From: Ulota crispa
Lineage: Eukaryota; Streptophyta; Bryopsida; Orthotrichales; Orthotrichaceae
NCBI GenBank assembly: GCA_963920765.1
Contig: OY987245.1
Span: 8,014,727 to 8,078,726, forward strand
DNA length: 64,000 nucleotides
Reading direction: 5' to 3'
Part shown: positions 12,552-24,544 of the stretch, in pieces
How the letters are laid out: every line of letters starts with the position of its first letter
How positions within the stretch are numbered: position 1 is the first letter of the stretch
Translations under genes and position numbers: made by a program
The notes under the pieces: generated by a model
Database searches by the model: none
What the model was told of the DNA's origin: nothing
What the model saw: only the letters and a program-made list of their open reading frames with translations

Positions 12552-12673
12552 TATCGCATAAATATAATTTGAAGACTTACTAAAAAAATGTTGCGTATTT
12601 TATCTAACATTCAAAAATCCTATTTAAAATTCTGATGGTGAATGCGTGACATAGCAAGCGCCGACCGCTAGTA
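12552..12673 (-). repeat. Dispersed repeat V, copy 1
   Basis: About 120 bp match the inverse of 24545-24660 (AAGTCTTCAAATT end, TAGCGGT...GCTTGCTATG end). The nature of the family is unknown. Confidence 0.55.
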
Positions 12674-12799
12674 TTATATAAGATGGAGAAGCAAACGAGG
12701 GAACAAATCGCAAAACCCTTCAATACAGACCCCACAGCTTTCCTCATAGGAGGAGAGAGGGGAGGAGGTAGAGGTGTAGCCTATATCTGTGGCTGGGGT

Positions 12800-13371
12800 C
12801 AAATCAACCAAACCATATAATTTCAGTGAAACAATTTTCATTATAGAAAAAATCAGGTGAAAAAACATCGAGTCTTTTTTATTAAGATATGAGACAACAA
12901 CGACACCCCATGTAAAAGATCCCCCCCTGGAATCCAAGCAAGTTTGACAACTGTAGCTGAGGAATGTTCTAGAATCATCTCTCGTTGAAATATGAATGAT
13001 ACCTCTGAAAAATGACGAAAGTAGTGTACAGATGTACAAGTAAACCTTTAATCTTTTAGCACCGTCTGTCTAGTTGGGTTTCAACGCCAAATCATGTGAT
13101 TTCACTGAAACAATTTTCATTACAGAGAAAATCAGGTGAAAAAAGACCTAGTCTTTTTTATTAAGATGGGAGACAACAACAACGACACCCCATGTAAAAG
13201 ATCTCCCCTGGAATCCAAGCAAGTCTGACAACTGTAGCTGAGGAATGTTCTAGAATCATTTCATTGAAATATGAATGATATACCTTTGAAAATTGACGAA
13301 AGTAGTGTACAAATATACAAGTACTGTAAGTCTTGAGTCTTTGGCACCGTCTGTCTAGTTGGGTTTCAACG
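12800..13371. repeat. Tandem duplication of about 285 bp (two units)
   Basis: Unit 1 is about 12800-13086 and unit 2 13087-13371. Both contain GACACCCCATGTAAAAGATC, CTGTAGCTGAGGAATGTTCT and end TCTAGTTGGGTTTCAACG. On the minus strand that last motif is the terminal codons and stop of the gene fragment next door, so the gene's 3' end is included in the duplication. Confidence 0.85.
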
Positions 13372-13770
13372 TCAGCAACGATGGAATCTTGGAGAACTCG
13401 AATCGCAGCTTGGCCTTCACGTCCAACTCGCCACTCGCATCCTCCTCCTCCACATCCGCACTCGCCTTGGCAGCAGGACGAAGCTTTGCCACTCCGGTGT
13501 TGCCATCCGGCACTGGCTTGCTCACATACGAATTCCCCAAAAACTCCAAAGGAAACAACACCAACAAATCCATTGGGGATTCAACACAACTCACTGCCCT
13601 AGCTATGACATGCGTTTCAAACCCGTCCAACTTTCAAAACCAAATACTGTACCTTCAACAGCAACACAAAACCCTGCAAATCAACCCCAAGTTGGATAAC
13701 TGGAAGCTCTCCAGATATACAAGGGCAGCTCGGTCTGCAAAGTCCTGATACTAATCAAAAGCTAGCCGAG
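13355..13770 (-). pseudogene. C-terminal end of an unrecognised gene, frameshifted
   Basis: A GC-rich minus-strand stretch. From about 13627 down, a frame reads DGFETHVIARAV..., contains an acidic run (DVEEEDASGELDV) and ends SLLTLKPN before TAG at 13355-13357. Just upstream a second frame reads ELPVIQLGVDLQGFVLLLK and continues hydrophobically to the same point. The two join if one base is dropped from the GGG run at 13622-13624, so a one-base insertion, or an assembly error, is likely. A possible acceptor (GGACTTTGCAG) lies near 13736. A serine-rich, plastid-transit-like frame at 14263-13952 could be the start of the same gene, but no splice link can be shown. I do not recognise the protein. 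Confidence 0.4.
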
Positions 13771-13918
13771 GTAGAAGGCAAATGGCAAAAGGGGAGAAGT
13801 TCAATAATGATGTCCATGTGGTGCTGGAAGAAAGATCTGAGGCATAAACTAAGTTAACCCTTTTTGTTCACAGCACGAGAATTATCATGCTCTCTGCTTC
13901 TCGCTTTTGGTGGCTACG

Positions 13919-13950
13919 CTATGGCTATGGCTATGGCTATGGCTATGGCA
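13919..13950. repeat. Hexamer repeat (CTATGG)n
   Basis: Five units of the hexamer. On the minus strand it would read Ala-Ile repeats in one frame. Confidence 0.9.
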
Positions 13951-13951
13951 G

Positions 13952-14263
13952 TCAAACATGACTTCGGTACTGCGCGCGTTCTAGACAAACGTAGCGTGGA
14001 CCGTAAGGGATGGTAGACCAGTTGAGAAAGAGAGAATTGGAGGGAGGTGCATAGGCTTGTGAAGCAAGCGAGCGTGGGGTGGAGACCGTGGCGCCCTCCG
14101 ATGAGGGAGAGTTTATCTGTACAGCTCGGAGCCGCTGGTTGCAAAAAGTGCAGCAGGATGCTCGGGTGACAAGCCGCGATGGTGGATTTGCTAGTAGGGG
14201 TGTCCCTACTCCGGGGAGGTTTCTTACGAAACTCGGTGAACTTCCTCTTCTTTTCGAGGTCAC
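13952..14263 (-). other. Open frame, possible first exon of the 13.4-kb gene
   Basis: 103 codons, GC-richer than its surroundings, starting MTSKRRGSSPSFVRNLPGVG. It is rich in Ser, Arg, Pro and Ala and nearly free of acidic residues at the start, as in plastid or mitochondrial targeting peptides. It overlaps a second open frame on the same strand, so the reading frame is unsure. There is no homology that I can name. Confidence 0.3.
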
Positions 14264-14964
14264 TTGATTTAAAATAAGAATCGGTCACGTCCTAGACATG
14301 TGTTTCTTGGTCGGTCAATAAGTTCTGAATTTTTTTTCATCGGTTGAATTCCCAGGCTTGAAAAATCAGTTCGGTGGAAATTCAAATTTTGATGTATTAT
14401 AGTACTGGATTTTATTTTGATACTTTTCAGGGGTTTATTGTTGGTCGAAGAGCATCATCAATCCGTACACGGGGTTTGGGATTGGGAAGTGGCTACTCTT
14501 GCATCACTCCTCGTCTCTTAATTTTGCAGTCTTGTTTGCTAAATAGATCTTCTCACTCTTGTTGTGATTTTTGTTGCAGATTCAGGCATAGAAGATAGTC
14601 ACTTGCGAGCACTTACAAAGAATTTGCAAGTTATTGCAAGCAATGTGTCAATTTAGCAGTAAAACAAAGTGGAAGTCCCAAGGCATTAGGAAACGAGCAA
14701 ATCTGCCGTTCAAGGAGGTTGTTTTGACAAGACCATCTCCTTGTTATGCGTTGTGGTGGTTGCGTTAGAGCCCTAATATAGGTACCTCATTTTTTCACAC
14801 AATTGGACCCCACCAACAGATATGAAGCTACAATCCCATTCCCTGTCTTGGGTTGATGATGCTCTAATACTTAAAGATCTTTGGCTGGTTTTGAACTAAG
14901 TCAAGTCCTAGTAACTTGGCATAAGGATTTAGCCTTCAAAAAATGTTAAGATTCCCGCATCAAA

Positions 14965-15120
14965 AATCCACTCTCCGAGAAGGAAAACATGTCCTAAACG
15001 GCTGGTTCACACCAATTACAAATATCCTAAACAAATGTAATCAAGTCATTATATAGTTGTTTTTAGGATTTTGCAATAGTTGTGAATTAGTTGTTTGGGA
15101 CACTTTTTTTTCTAGTGCTC
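14965..15120 (-). mobile_element. CACTA-like terminus with subterminal repeats
   Basis: Read on the minus strand from 15117: CACTAGAAAAAAAAGTGTCC, then repeated blocks of the type TCCTAAA(A)CAACT. The same layout occurs at 46548-46660. No mate was identified. Confidence 0.55.
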
Positions 15121-15198
15121 ATTTGTTTTTTGTTTTTTCATTTTTCATTTATCTTTTTTTAGCTCTTGTTTCCTTCAAACGCAATACGCCAATTTCAA

Positions 15199-15349
15199 CA
15201 CTACAAGGAAAATTGTCCAAAATGACAAAAATATGTCCAAATCAACATGGCTAAATTTACAGAAATTGTCCAATTTGACAACCTTTTTGTCATTTTGGAC
15301 ACATTTAGTCAATTTGGACATGTCAATTAAGACACAATTTCTTGTAGTG
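15199..15349. mobile_element. Miniature CACTA-like element
   Basis: 151 bp, CACTACAAGGAAAATTGTCC ... GACACAATTTCTTGTAGTG. It is flanked on both sides by CAA (15196-15198, 15350-15352), the 3-bp target duplication expected of CACTA elements. The interior has further inverted TGTCCAAA/TTTGGACA motifs. Confidence 0.9.
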
Positions 15350-15352
15350 CAA

Positions 15353-16589
15353 GCTTATGGTTGGTACATCACTGAGTCACAAACTCAACGATTTTCATTG
15401 AGAGTTTGGGGCACTCTTCAAAACTTCCACAAGTTACTCACATGTTTATCAAGGGTCCAAAATGGATGAAATCACAAATCTAGCATGCCAGCTTTCATTT
15501 CAAAGCGAAGTGCTCATAGTAGAGGCCTCTCAAACACAAGTATGCTGCTCAACTTGTTTAGCACTTTAGCAGCATAGTGCCCCTGTTGCATCTTGGGAAG
15601 TCAAACCATTCTCCTCCCGTGTTCACTAAAATCCTTGTTTAGGATCACTTGGAAAATTTCCTTGCCACAAAAAATTTCATTGGTTGATTTCCAACATTTT
15701 CTAATTTCATTTAGCTCATGTCCTCCTCTCCAAGTACAAATTTGGTTAGGTATTTGCAAGTTTAGATACTGAGTTGGCTGATTTTTTCAAACAATGCTTT
15801 TACGGTTGAAAGTGCATCCGCCAAGTTTCATTTCATTTAGGCAATCACCAAAAAAGATCAGCTAGCATGTAATTAAAGGTTGGTTCTCCCCGTACATTAG
15901 TAGGGACCAGAGAAGGATGATGGTCCTTCAAGGCTTCACCTTATTTCCTCACCAAGTAGATTTTTGTGCACTCTGCAATTTATAAACTTCATCTTGGTTC
16001 TCTGTATTGAGGGCAAACTTCCTTCCACAATGCATTAGTATTTAGCATGGTGATCAGGATTTTTCAACTTTTGGAAAACACAAGTTTTAAAAACATCTAT
16101 GTTTCTTGCAATATACTTGTTAAATCACCAATTCCAATTTCCCATTATGATAGTTTTTCAACACACTTTCATGTGTGGTTTGGTAACTCCTTTATCGTTT
16201 CTGCACTTCTAATGCAGCATGAATTTTTTCCCTAAGAAGATTGAGTACAAAGAGTTGGATATTGAAACTTTCTAGCCTGCATTCGGAGGTTTTGAAGTAG
16301 GGGTAAAGGACGAGATTTGATACCTCAAAGTAGTAAAGCCAAAGTACACCATGGAAGTTGAATCAGTTCTGCTACTCTCACGATCTTCACACCGTAAATG
16401 TAAGTTAGCAAACATTGCAAACACTGGAAGTTGAAAGAAAGAAAAAAGCCCTGCAGTGCTGTACTGGATTCCAGGGCAGCTTAGCTGCTCAGCACCAATC
16501 ACTGAAGTTGCTGTGTCATTTTCTTCTACTTTTGACTCTGCAGTTTCTATCGCCTCCACTATTTAAATGTCCATCCCTGCAACTGTACA
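15353..16589. other. Spacer, no feature recognised
   Basis: No gene, RNA or repeat boundary recognised. Short frames near 16272-16618 overlap each other on both strands and have no family resemblance. Confidence 0.4.
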
Positions 16590-17150
16590 GTACAGTATCC
16601 AAAAGAAAGAGTACATAAGTCCCTCTCATGGCATCCATAAAATTTGGTATAACAAATAATATAATTGGCATTTTGTCCTCAGATTTTTTGTATGTGGACC
16701 TTGTGCAACCATGATCAAGCATATCAAAAGCATACCAAATTTCAGTTACTAAAAACCAAAATCCTATTTTTGGTAAATGGTTGTGTCAAAATCATGGGTT
16801 TACAAGAAAATAGATTAAAAACATTGGTGAGGAATTTTTGAGATTAAGTTGCATGGATATGTAGGAGACATCCATATGCACATCTTTGTTTCAAACAAAC
16901 ATTTCCAAAAAAAGTCAATTTTTTTTCTATAGAGATTTTAATGTTAGGGTGATTATGACCAAATTTAGTAAAATACATATTTCTTTATGGAAATTAGTTT
17001 TTGTTATTTGACTCATACATTGTCATTAAGTTTGTACCTTTAAACATGATAATATGTTTATTTTGCAAAAAAAAACTAATTAATTTATAGTACAAACTTC
17101 TTTGCATCCTATAGGAGGGACTTTTGTATTGTTTCTTTAGGGTATTGTAC
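16590..17150. mobile_element. Family J element, copy 0
   Basis: Terminal inverted repeats: GTACAGTATCCAAAAGAAAG at the left and TTTCTTTAGGGTATTGTAC at the right. The interior matches J1. Its TTAA at 16815-16818 is the unoccupied equivalent of the A17 insertion site. Confidence 0.75.
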
Positions 17151-18932
17151 AATACCCAAAAGAAAGAGTACATAACACCCTTTTATGGCATCCAAAGAAG
17201 TATGTATAACTATGTATAACAAAGAATATAACTCACATTTCATTCTCACATTTTTAATATGCAATCCTCATGCAATCTTGATCAAGCATATCAAATTTCA
17301 GTTACTAAAACCCAAAATTCTATTTTTGGTAAATGGTTTAGTGTCAAAATCATGGTTTTACAAGAAAGTTGATTAACCCTAAAATTCTTTTGTGTTTAGA
17401 GGCCCAAAAATGCTTCAAAATACTAGTCCCCAAACCAGGGTCAAAATCTTCATGAATACTTACTTTTTGACAAATCCAACTACAGGATCCTTTGGTTGAC
17501 TTGCACAAGTACATTGTCCCAAAATTCCAAAATGAACATCCCCACCAATTGCAAGATCAATGTGCCTAAACTTCAAAATGTAGGTTTTTCTTGTCCTTCT
17601 AGAAGGTGAAGTTTTATTTTTCAAACTTTTTAGAGAAAAACATGTATATTGTATTTCTTGTGCTTGCAATAAGTTGGAAAATGGGTTGAAGCATATATAA
17701 AAAATTTAACCAAAAAAAACTTTGGATTCATTTTTACAAAAATTGTAAAGTGAAAGGCATTGATGAATGAATGATATAACTAATATGCTAATAAGTTTTG
17801 GAAGAATTTGAAAATTGTTAATCCCAATGGTGAGAATGCTCTAATAGACAATCAATTTCTTTAATTTTTATTTTCATTTGAAAATTTTCAAAATTGAGAG
17901 TAAAAGATAACTTTATATGTTTTTTCTACCCTCTTCCTACCTTCATTGTCTGCAAAATAAAACTCCTTTTATCTCTTACCTCATTATTTGGAATTGAGTT
18001 ATTCAATTTTTTTTGAGTAGGTATCATTCTCTATAATTATATAAAAATAAAAATAAAAATTTTAGGATATATTTTTTGCTGCCTAGTTTGACATTGAAAT
18101 TGAAAAAACCTTATAACTTTTGCATTACTTATCAAAATGACATGAAATAAAGCTTCACATGTAGATTATGATGAGTAGCATCCACCCTAAAAATTTCATG
18201 AAATTTTTTCCAAATTATGAAGCCAATAGAGCCTGCCTGAGTTCTCATAAAGCTCAAAGTGGGCTCCTTGGTCCTTTAGGGGTTAATAAATAGTGGTGTT
18301 GAATCTTTGAGAAATGATTGCATGGATATGTAGGAGACATCCATATGCACATCTTCTTTTCAAACAAACATTTCTAAAAAAATTCAATAAAGATTTTAAT
18401 GTCAAAGTGATTATGACCAAATTTAGTGAAATACATATTTCTTCATGGGAATTAGTTTTTGTTATTTGACTCATACATTGTGATTAAGTTTGTACCTTTA
18501 AACATGATGATATGTTTTTTTTGCCAAAAACTAATTTCCATGAAGAAATATGTATTTCACTAAATTTGGTCATAGACATTAAAATCTCTACAAAAGGAAT
18601 ATTGATTTTTTTTGCAAATGTTTGTTTGAAAAGAAGATGTGCATATGGATGTCTCCTACATATCCATGCAATCAAATCTCAAAGATTCATCACCACTATT
18701 TATTAATCAACTTTCTTGTAAAACCATGATTTTGACACTAAACCATTTACCAAAAATAGAATTTTGGGTTTTAGTAACTGAAATTTGATATGCTTGATCA
18801 AGATTACATGAGGATCGCATATTAAAAATGTGAGAATGAAATGTGAGTTATATTCTTTGTTATACAAAATTATACATACTTCTTTGGATACCATAAAAAG
18901 GTGTTATATACTCTTTCTTTTGGGTACTGTAC
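17147..18932. mobile_element. Family J palindromic element J1, interrupted by A17
   Basis: Begins GTACAATACCCAAAAGAAAG and ends CTTTCTTTTGGGTACTGTAC. The left arm (17147-17376 plus 18283 to about 18500) is mirrored by the right arm (about 18535-18932). The GTAC at 17147-17150 is shared with J0, so the two elements abut. Confidence 0.8.
17373..18286. mobile_element. TTAA family element A17, inside J1
   Basis: 914 bp, TTAA-CCCTAAAATTC ... TCCTTTAGGGG-TTAA. The flanks read AAGAAAGTTGA-TTAA and TTAA-TAAATAGTGG. The mirrored arm of J1 at 18690-18720 has the same flanks around a single TTAA. The interior resembles A9 and, inverted, A1. Confidence 0.92.
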
Positions 18933-19189
18933 GGTACTCTTTCATCACAAATAAACTATTGCCAAAAATTCCTGTGCAACCTGCAAGGCCTAAAATACCA
19001 TTATTGACATTGGAGTTGAATCAAGTGCCGTGTGAAAGACGTGACAAGAAGGGACACAATATATGCACATATGAACAATATTGTTGGTGAGGAATTCTTT
19101 TAGGAGTACTAGAGCTTTTTGAACTATTACCACGTGAGCAAATGGCAACAATAATAGTGTGGGTGTGCCCCTATTTGTCATTATTTTTT

Positions 19190-19508
19190 GGGAAAGTTTG
19201 ATGACTATCATTGAATTTTGCAATATCTATACAAACGTCTTGGGTTTCTCAGAAATTGCACAAATATCCTTGGATCATAATTTTCAAACATTTGTTATGA
19301 TGTGCACGTCACTTCCTTCTCCTTTTGCATACATGCTAATATGGGAAAAGGAGCAACATGTGCACAAAGGGAGAAGGAAGTGACATGCACAACAAAAAAA
19401 AAATTTGAAAATTATAGTCCAAGAATATTTGTGCAATTTCTGAAAAACTAGGGACATCCGTACAAAATACAAATAACTCAAAATCCTAGGGTATATATAA
19501 AAAATTCC
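19190..19508. mobile_element. Family N hairpin MITE, copy 4
   Basis: A diverged copy. It has TTGCACAAATATCCTTGGAT and its inverse near 19430, and the family core GTGCACAAAGGGAGAAGGAA. Confidence 0.65.
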
Positions 19509-19688
19509 CTTACTTTTTACTCTCTTATGCGATTATGGGCCTTGTTTGTTAGCTCCACTTATAAACATGAGGTGGTCACATGTACTGTAAAGTATAGTGG
19601 TTATTTTTATCATTGAAATGATGCTAATGTTGATGTTGATAAATATTTGGAGAAGTGGTCGGCCATGCTTGGAGTGTGTATCCACCTC

Positions 19689-20172
19689 AGAGCATCTTCA
19701 CCCTTCCTCGCCACACGGAGCATGCCAAGAACAGGTGCAAGGGTGCGATGTTTCACTTGAAGGCAACGTCTGCGTTCTGGAGAGCTAGCATTCCTCATCA
19801 ATTATGTACTTGGTTCAGCAAAGCACCTTTATCTTGCAAATCTGACAAAGACCAGTGTCCTGCAAGACCCCTCCAAACCCTTAAGTTGTCAAACTGCACC
19901 TCCTCCTCTGACCGTTCCACGTCTCCTTCAATAGCTCCGCAATCTGACCCCTCCACGTTGCAACAATACTGACAAAGTGAATCAAATTACAAAAAAAGTG
20001 ACGATTGAGAGTGCTAAAATTTGCAAAAGTACTAGAGTTTGGTTTCCCGAAGGGAGTCAGAGCTTGGCAAGGCTTGCAAAAAAAAATCCATTTGACAAGG
20101 CAACATTGGACTTGGATGGCTAAGCCAAGGCCCAATACTTTCCCATTTGAAAAGTATGAGTGGAGATGCTCT
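19689..20172. mobile_element. Family R element (AGAGCATCT ends), copy 4
   Basis: Left AGAGCATCTTCACCC, right GTGGAGATGCTCT. The inside is GC-richer than its surroundings and holds overlapping open frames on both strands, with no recognisable product. Confidence 0.5.
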
Positions 20173-20520
20173 CAACATGTCTTTGCCTGCAGCTGCAATT
20201 TGGCACTTGACTTGATTACAAATCTCACCAGCACAGGCCAGAGGTCGTAAAGTAGACATACCCAATCTATTGTCTTTGTAACAGAAAATAAGCTACATAT
20301 GATTTGCCTAGATTTGAGATCTGAAATGTACAATTGGTGTACATATGCACCACATTAGATTCACGCTCCAGATTGGATATGTTTACCTTAATTACACAAA
20401 ATCTTCTCTTGCACAACCAAAGTAGCCCTAGAGAGCTTTGCCGTGAGAGAGAGAGTGATGGAGAGGAGGCAAGTGGGGCTGCATAAGCTTGATGCCACAA
20501 AATCTGCTGCTTCTAAATTA
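20173..20520. other. Spacer, no feature recognised
   Basis: A GAGAGAGAG run near 20443 is the only notable feature. No gene is seen. Confidence 0.4.
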
Positions 20521-20837
20521 GGCTTGGTTTAAACTAGTGCCCGGTCAAAGCAACAAAATTGGCACCCTTGTCGATGGTGCGGCCATCGGAAACTTCTTCA
20601 TGTCATTGCGTGTCATCCAAGAGTGCTTCTACCGGACAAGTTTGGTACCACCCTTGGAGCAAGCCCCAAAACTTCACTATCTTAATTGCTAACAAGGCTA
20701 TATTGGTTAGTGAACATGGATGTTAAAGTACTTGACAAACCCTCATTCTGAACTCTAAACCATGCTGCAGACAAAAGCAAAATTTCAACCAATCACATCT
20801 GAGAAATTATCAGTCGGTTGCTAGTCTAAACTGGGCC
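20521..20837. mobile_element. Tourist-like (PIF/Harbinger) MITE, copy 2 of family Q
   Basis: Left GGCTTGGTTTAAACTAGTGC, right GCTAGTCTAAACTGGGCC. Flanked by TTA on both sides (20518-20520 and 20838-20840), the usual 3-bp target duplication of this superfamily. Confidence 0.75.
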
Positions 20838-20987
20838 TTACTAGTGCATGCAAGTGCTTTCCACTGTCTTCTCTGCACTAAATCGGCATAGTGATGCTCC
20901 TCCGCTGCGTTATGTCAGGGTGCTTTCAATTAGTTGCCAATTGAATTGGGCTGTCTATGATATATTGTTGGACAAAATGTCGCCTGC

Positions 20988-21359
20988 TTAACCCTTAAAG
21001 GATAGATGGATCACCGTGGCTTGCCCTGCCTGTAGTAGTCTATACTGTTTTGCACATGGACATCAGTAATATTGCTTCAAAAAGTTGGAAAAGTCAATAG
21101 TGCATGGTGCCCTCATGAAAATTGCAAGAAGGGCAGCTTGAGAGCTAACATCATGTTTCTAAATATTATCACAATTTGGGTTACAAAAAAATTGAATGCA
21201 TCTCAAGAGGTAATTTTTTGTCTTCCATGATGGACAATGGGTTTATGGTCACTTCTAAAAAAAATTAGATGAAATATGACTTTTTTCTGAATCACATAAT
21301 CTTTTTTTAGAGCCAGAGGACGTTTTTTTTTTTTGTCTTCCTCGACATTTAGGGGTTAA
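20988..21359. mobile_element. TTAA family element A3
   Basis: 372 bp, TTAA-CCCTTAAAGGA ... CGACATTTAGGGG-TTAA. Confidence 0.75.
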
Positions 21360-21424
21360 GATAAAATTAGTATTAAGGTTACTAGACTATCTAATGACTT
21401 CTTCCAAAAATACAGAGATAAAGG

Positions 21425-21700
21425 CGGCTCGGTGTACTGCAAAATACGTCTTTGTGGGGGCTCGGGGGAAAATCTCAGCTTTTTCACTTGGCGATTTCGG
21501 AATTCATCACGGGGATACTGAGGATGCAAATTTCAAATTCATATTTGGATTTTGAGACTGTGCTTCGTGCAGAATTGTAGAAGGGGATGAAATTGAGCAA
21601 CTACAAAATGAGGGTGGGTCATACCTTTGCCCTTGCTTGTAAAATATAAGTAAGCTTCTCCACCCTGGCCCCACAAACACCTGTGTGCAGTTTACAAAAT
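21425..21700. mobile_element. Family O repeat, copy 1
   Basis: Shares GGTGTACTGCAAAATACG and CTCCACCCTGGCCCCAC with the copy near 47.98-48.46 kb. Exact ends are unclear. Confidence 0.5.
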
Positions 21701-21749
21701 CTCAAATGTGAGACTTTTTTGCAAATCTTACTTTTGCTTTTAGCACTCT

Positions 21750-22162
21750 AAGAGCATCCTCAATTCAGTAGATATATTGACTTTGTAACGATACTCTCTC
21801 ACAATGGGTCTTAGCTTGAGAATTGCAAACCTAATCCAATGCATTTTGTAAATGGGGCTTGATCTTAGAGGGGACAGCAAACGTAGCACACACCCGATAG
21901 TTTTAGCAACTCTCAGGAGTTTTCCAAAATGCTCTATACATTGCTGTTAGAGAAATGATGACTACTTTGCCGAGCAAAAAATAGAGATCTCGTTAGAAAA
22001 GCTTGACAAAAGCCTAACAAATTACATCTCTCACTACATGTGTGCATTGGGTCAAAGGAGCTAGTGTGCCACCCACGTCGATTGAGGCGACACTACAAAG
22101 CTCAATAATAGCTGTTAGCCAAGCCCAATGCATGCTTTGGAGTCTCGATTGAGGATGCCCTA
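21750..22162. mobile_element. Family R element, copy 1
   Basis: Left TAAGAGCATCCTCAATTCAG, right GATTGAGGATGCCCTAAGG. It abuts the next R element. Confidence 0.65.
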
Positions 22163-22473
22163 AGGACATCTCTACCAGTGGCTCAAACATGCTCAAAGTG
22201 GATGAAAAGTGCTGAGGCCCCTCCAAAATCCTCTCAAGACACTTTGTCCTACCGTGTTTAGCAAGGGCCCTTCAAGACACTATTCACCTTAATTTTAGTG
22301 AGTTTTATCCTTATCATTCCTTAGTAAGTGGGCAACTGAAAATTTATGGGGCGTGTTGGAATGCAAGGCCACCTTTTTGAAGAGCATGGGTGGAGATCAA
22401 GGAGCTTAAGGCCCGCCCAAAACATATGAAAAACCTTGAAAGAGCCAAGGTCGGTCTAGAATGATGCTCTTAG
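22160..22473. mobile_element. Family R element, copy 2
   Basis: Left TAAGGACATCTCTACCAGTG, right ATGATGCTCTTAGG. Weakly defined, but it lies exactly between R1 and R3. Confidence 0.45.
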
Positions 22474-23204
22474 GGCATCTCCATCGGTCCGGTGAGACCG
22501 GGACGCTCAAAGAGATATTGAGAGGGGACAGTTTGTTTGTTTTTGCACAGTCAGGGTTCTGAACTCCATCGGTACACTAGAATTAAGAACTCGCCAACAA
22601 GAAGGAAGGAAAAGGATACCTCGTGTTTAGCTGAGAATTTTCCACGTTTGCAAGTTTCAACATTTGGGACAGGTCTCGATCAGGGTCCGGGAAATATTTG
22701 AAATTTTTCGGTAAATTTCCTTCAATTCCTGTATTGAACCGATTTATTAAAGAGCTCTATTGGTTATCTTCTCTATTTCATACTATAAGTAATTTTTTTA
22801 AAGATTTTAAACCAGTTTTTAGCTGAAGTTTATAAATTGCAATTAATTTTTTCTCATTTTGATTGGCTAACATTGAATTAGCAATTGGTTCTTCCCAGAC
22901 CTTAGTCACAATCACGATGGGATTGGGTGCTCCAATGCTCCATCGCCTTGCCCTTGCCAATTTTACTCAAACCCCTTGACATTGCGTCCCTGCAATCTAG
23001 GAATCTCAAAATAGACATGAACGTTTGGAATTTTAGCTTGCTCAACTTACTTGAAACTGCAGGAGCTGAGTGTCCCTAGAGGTCTTTTGAGCATGGTTGG
23101 TGCAACTATTTTTTATAGCGAGTCACCGGTGGAGATTTGGAACAGAAGAAATAGCAACCAAGCACGCTTTGTGGCAATTTTTTGTCAACCGGTGGAGATG
23201 CCCT
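22472..23204. mobile_element. Family R element, copy 3
   Basis: Left GGGCATCTCCATCGGTCCGG, right CAACCGGTGGAGATGCCC, with TA on both sides. The interior is AT-rich with no product. Confidence 0.7.
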
Positions 23205-24544
23205 AAGGAATGTGAAAAAAGGGGGGACTAGGTGGTTTTTCTGTTGATTTGCACTGTTATGGGCATCAGGGTTTGGGGAGAACTGGCAGTTATTGTAGTG
23301 GCAGCCAATTGAAATTGCAAAAAACCTAATTGAAACTTGAAACCATTGGTTAAAAAACCAATCCATTTTCCAAAAAAGTTTAAATATAATACTTTTACAA
23401 TAAAAAATTAGAAGTTTTCCAGGAAATAACCAATCCATGTTAGGGAAAATCTGGTTGAAACTGGACACTGCCGGATTTCAACCGGCGAAGCTAAAATTTC
23501 TCCCCGAACCCTGATGGGCGTTGTTCGTGAAGTGCTCACGTTGACCAACATTAAGCGGTAATGCCACACTTTTCACGCAGAATTTTCAAAAACTGCAAAT
23601 TCCTGCTTCAGTGAAAGCGGTCTGCCGCCCTGCCCTCCCGCGCTTCTCTAAAAAGCTAGTTGGGCTTTTATGTTCTACCTGCCAATTTTTTCACTTTCGA
23701 GAGGAGCAGCTAAGCACGTTTAGCAATTCCTAATTTGCAAAGACAAGCTCGCCAAAACCAGGCATAATCATACCTTTATCAATGGGTTTAGAATTCTTTC
23801 TGAAGCAATTATTTTGGTTTGTGAAAGTGTAACACAAAGAGCACTGACAGAGGGCTGAGGAATTTGCATTTGGCGTGTAATTTATTGAGTACACAACTAT
23901 ATAAAGGACATCCGCACCAGATACAGCAAAGTTAAAGTTAATCACTGTGAAACATAGCATTTGTTGTTTCCATTGTTGACCACTAGTTCCCCCTTCCTAC
24001 CCATCCAACTAGGTGCATTAACTTTCAGCCAGTGGCAAGACTCCTTGTTTTCAAAAGCAAGTAAACTTTTTCACCGTTGATTGTTCAAGGCTTGTTCTTG
24101 TAGAAGAAAAAGGCAATATTTTAAAGAGTTGTTTTGCACATGGAAAATGCAAATTTTGCTATGTCAAGGAAAATATCTTAGATAGATTCAGGCATTAGTT
24201 GCTCCCTTTTCATCCAAAAATCTCCCTAACTTTGTTTTCTAGTATGGGTGGAGGTGTTGTAAGCATTGCATTGGTACATATTTTTGGAATTCATGCCAAA
24301 AACAAGAAGAGGCTATGATCATTAAGCAACATTTTTCTCACTAAAACATAATATTTTTAGAAAATGTTTATAAGATCAATAATTTTCTTGTTTGACATCT
24401 ATTACCATTTTTGCCTTATCGATTTCCATTATATCATGTCTTTAAAGTTGTCATTTTTGATCGTTTGGAAGATATTGGGGGGTTATGGGACTTAGTGCAC
24501 CATGACAAGCCCAAGTGCATAAGATCAAACTTGATATTTCAATA
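23205..24544. other. Spacer with little recognisable content
   Basis: A somewhat GC-rich patch near 23500-23660 shows no open frame of note. Nothing else was recognised. Confidence 0.4.
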
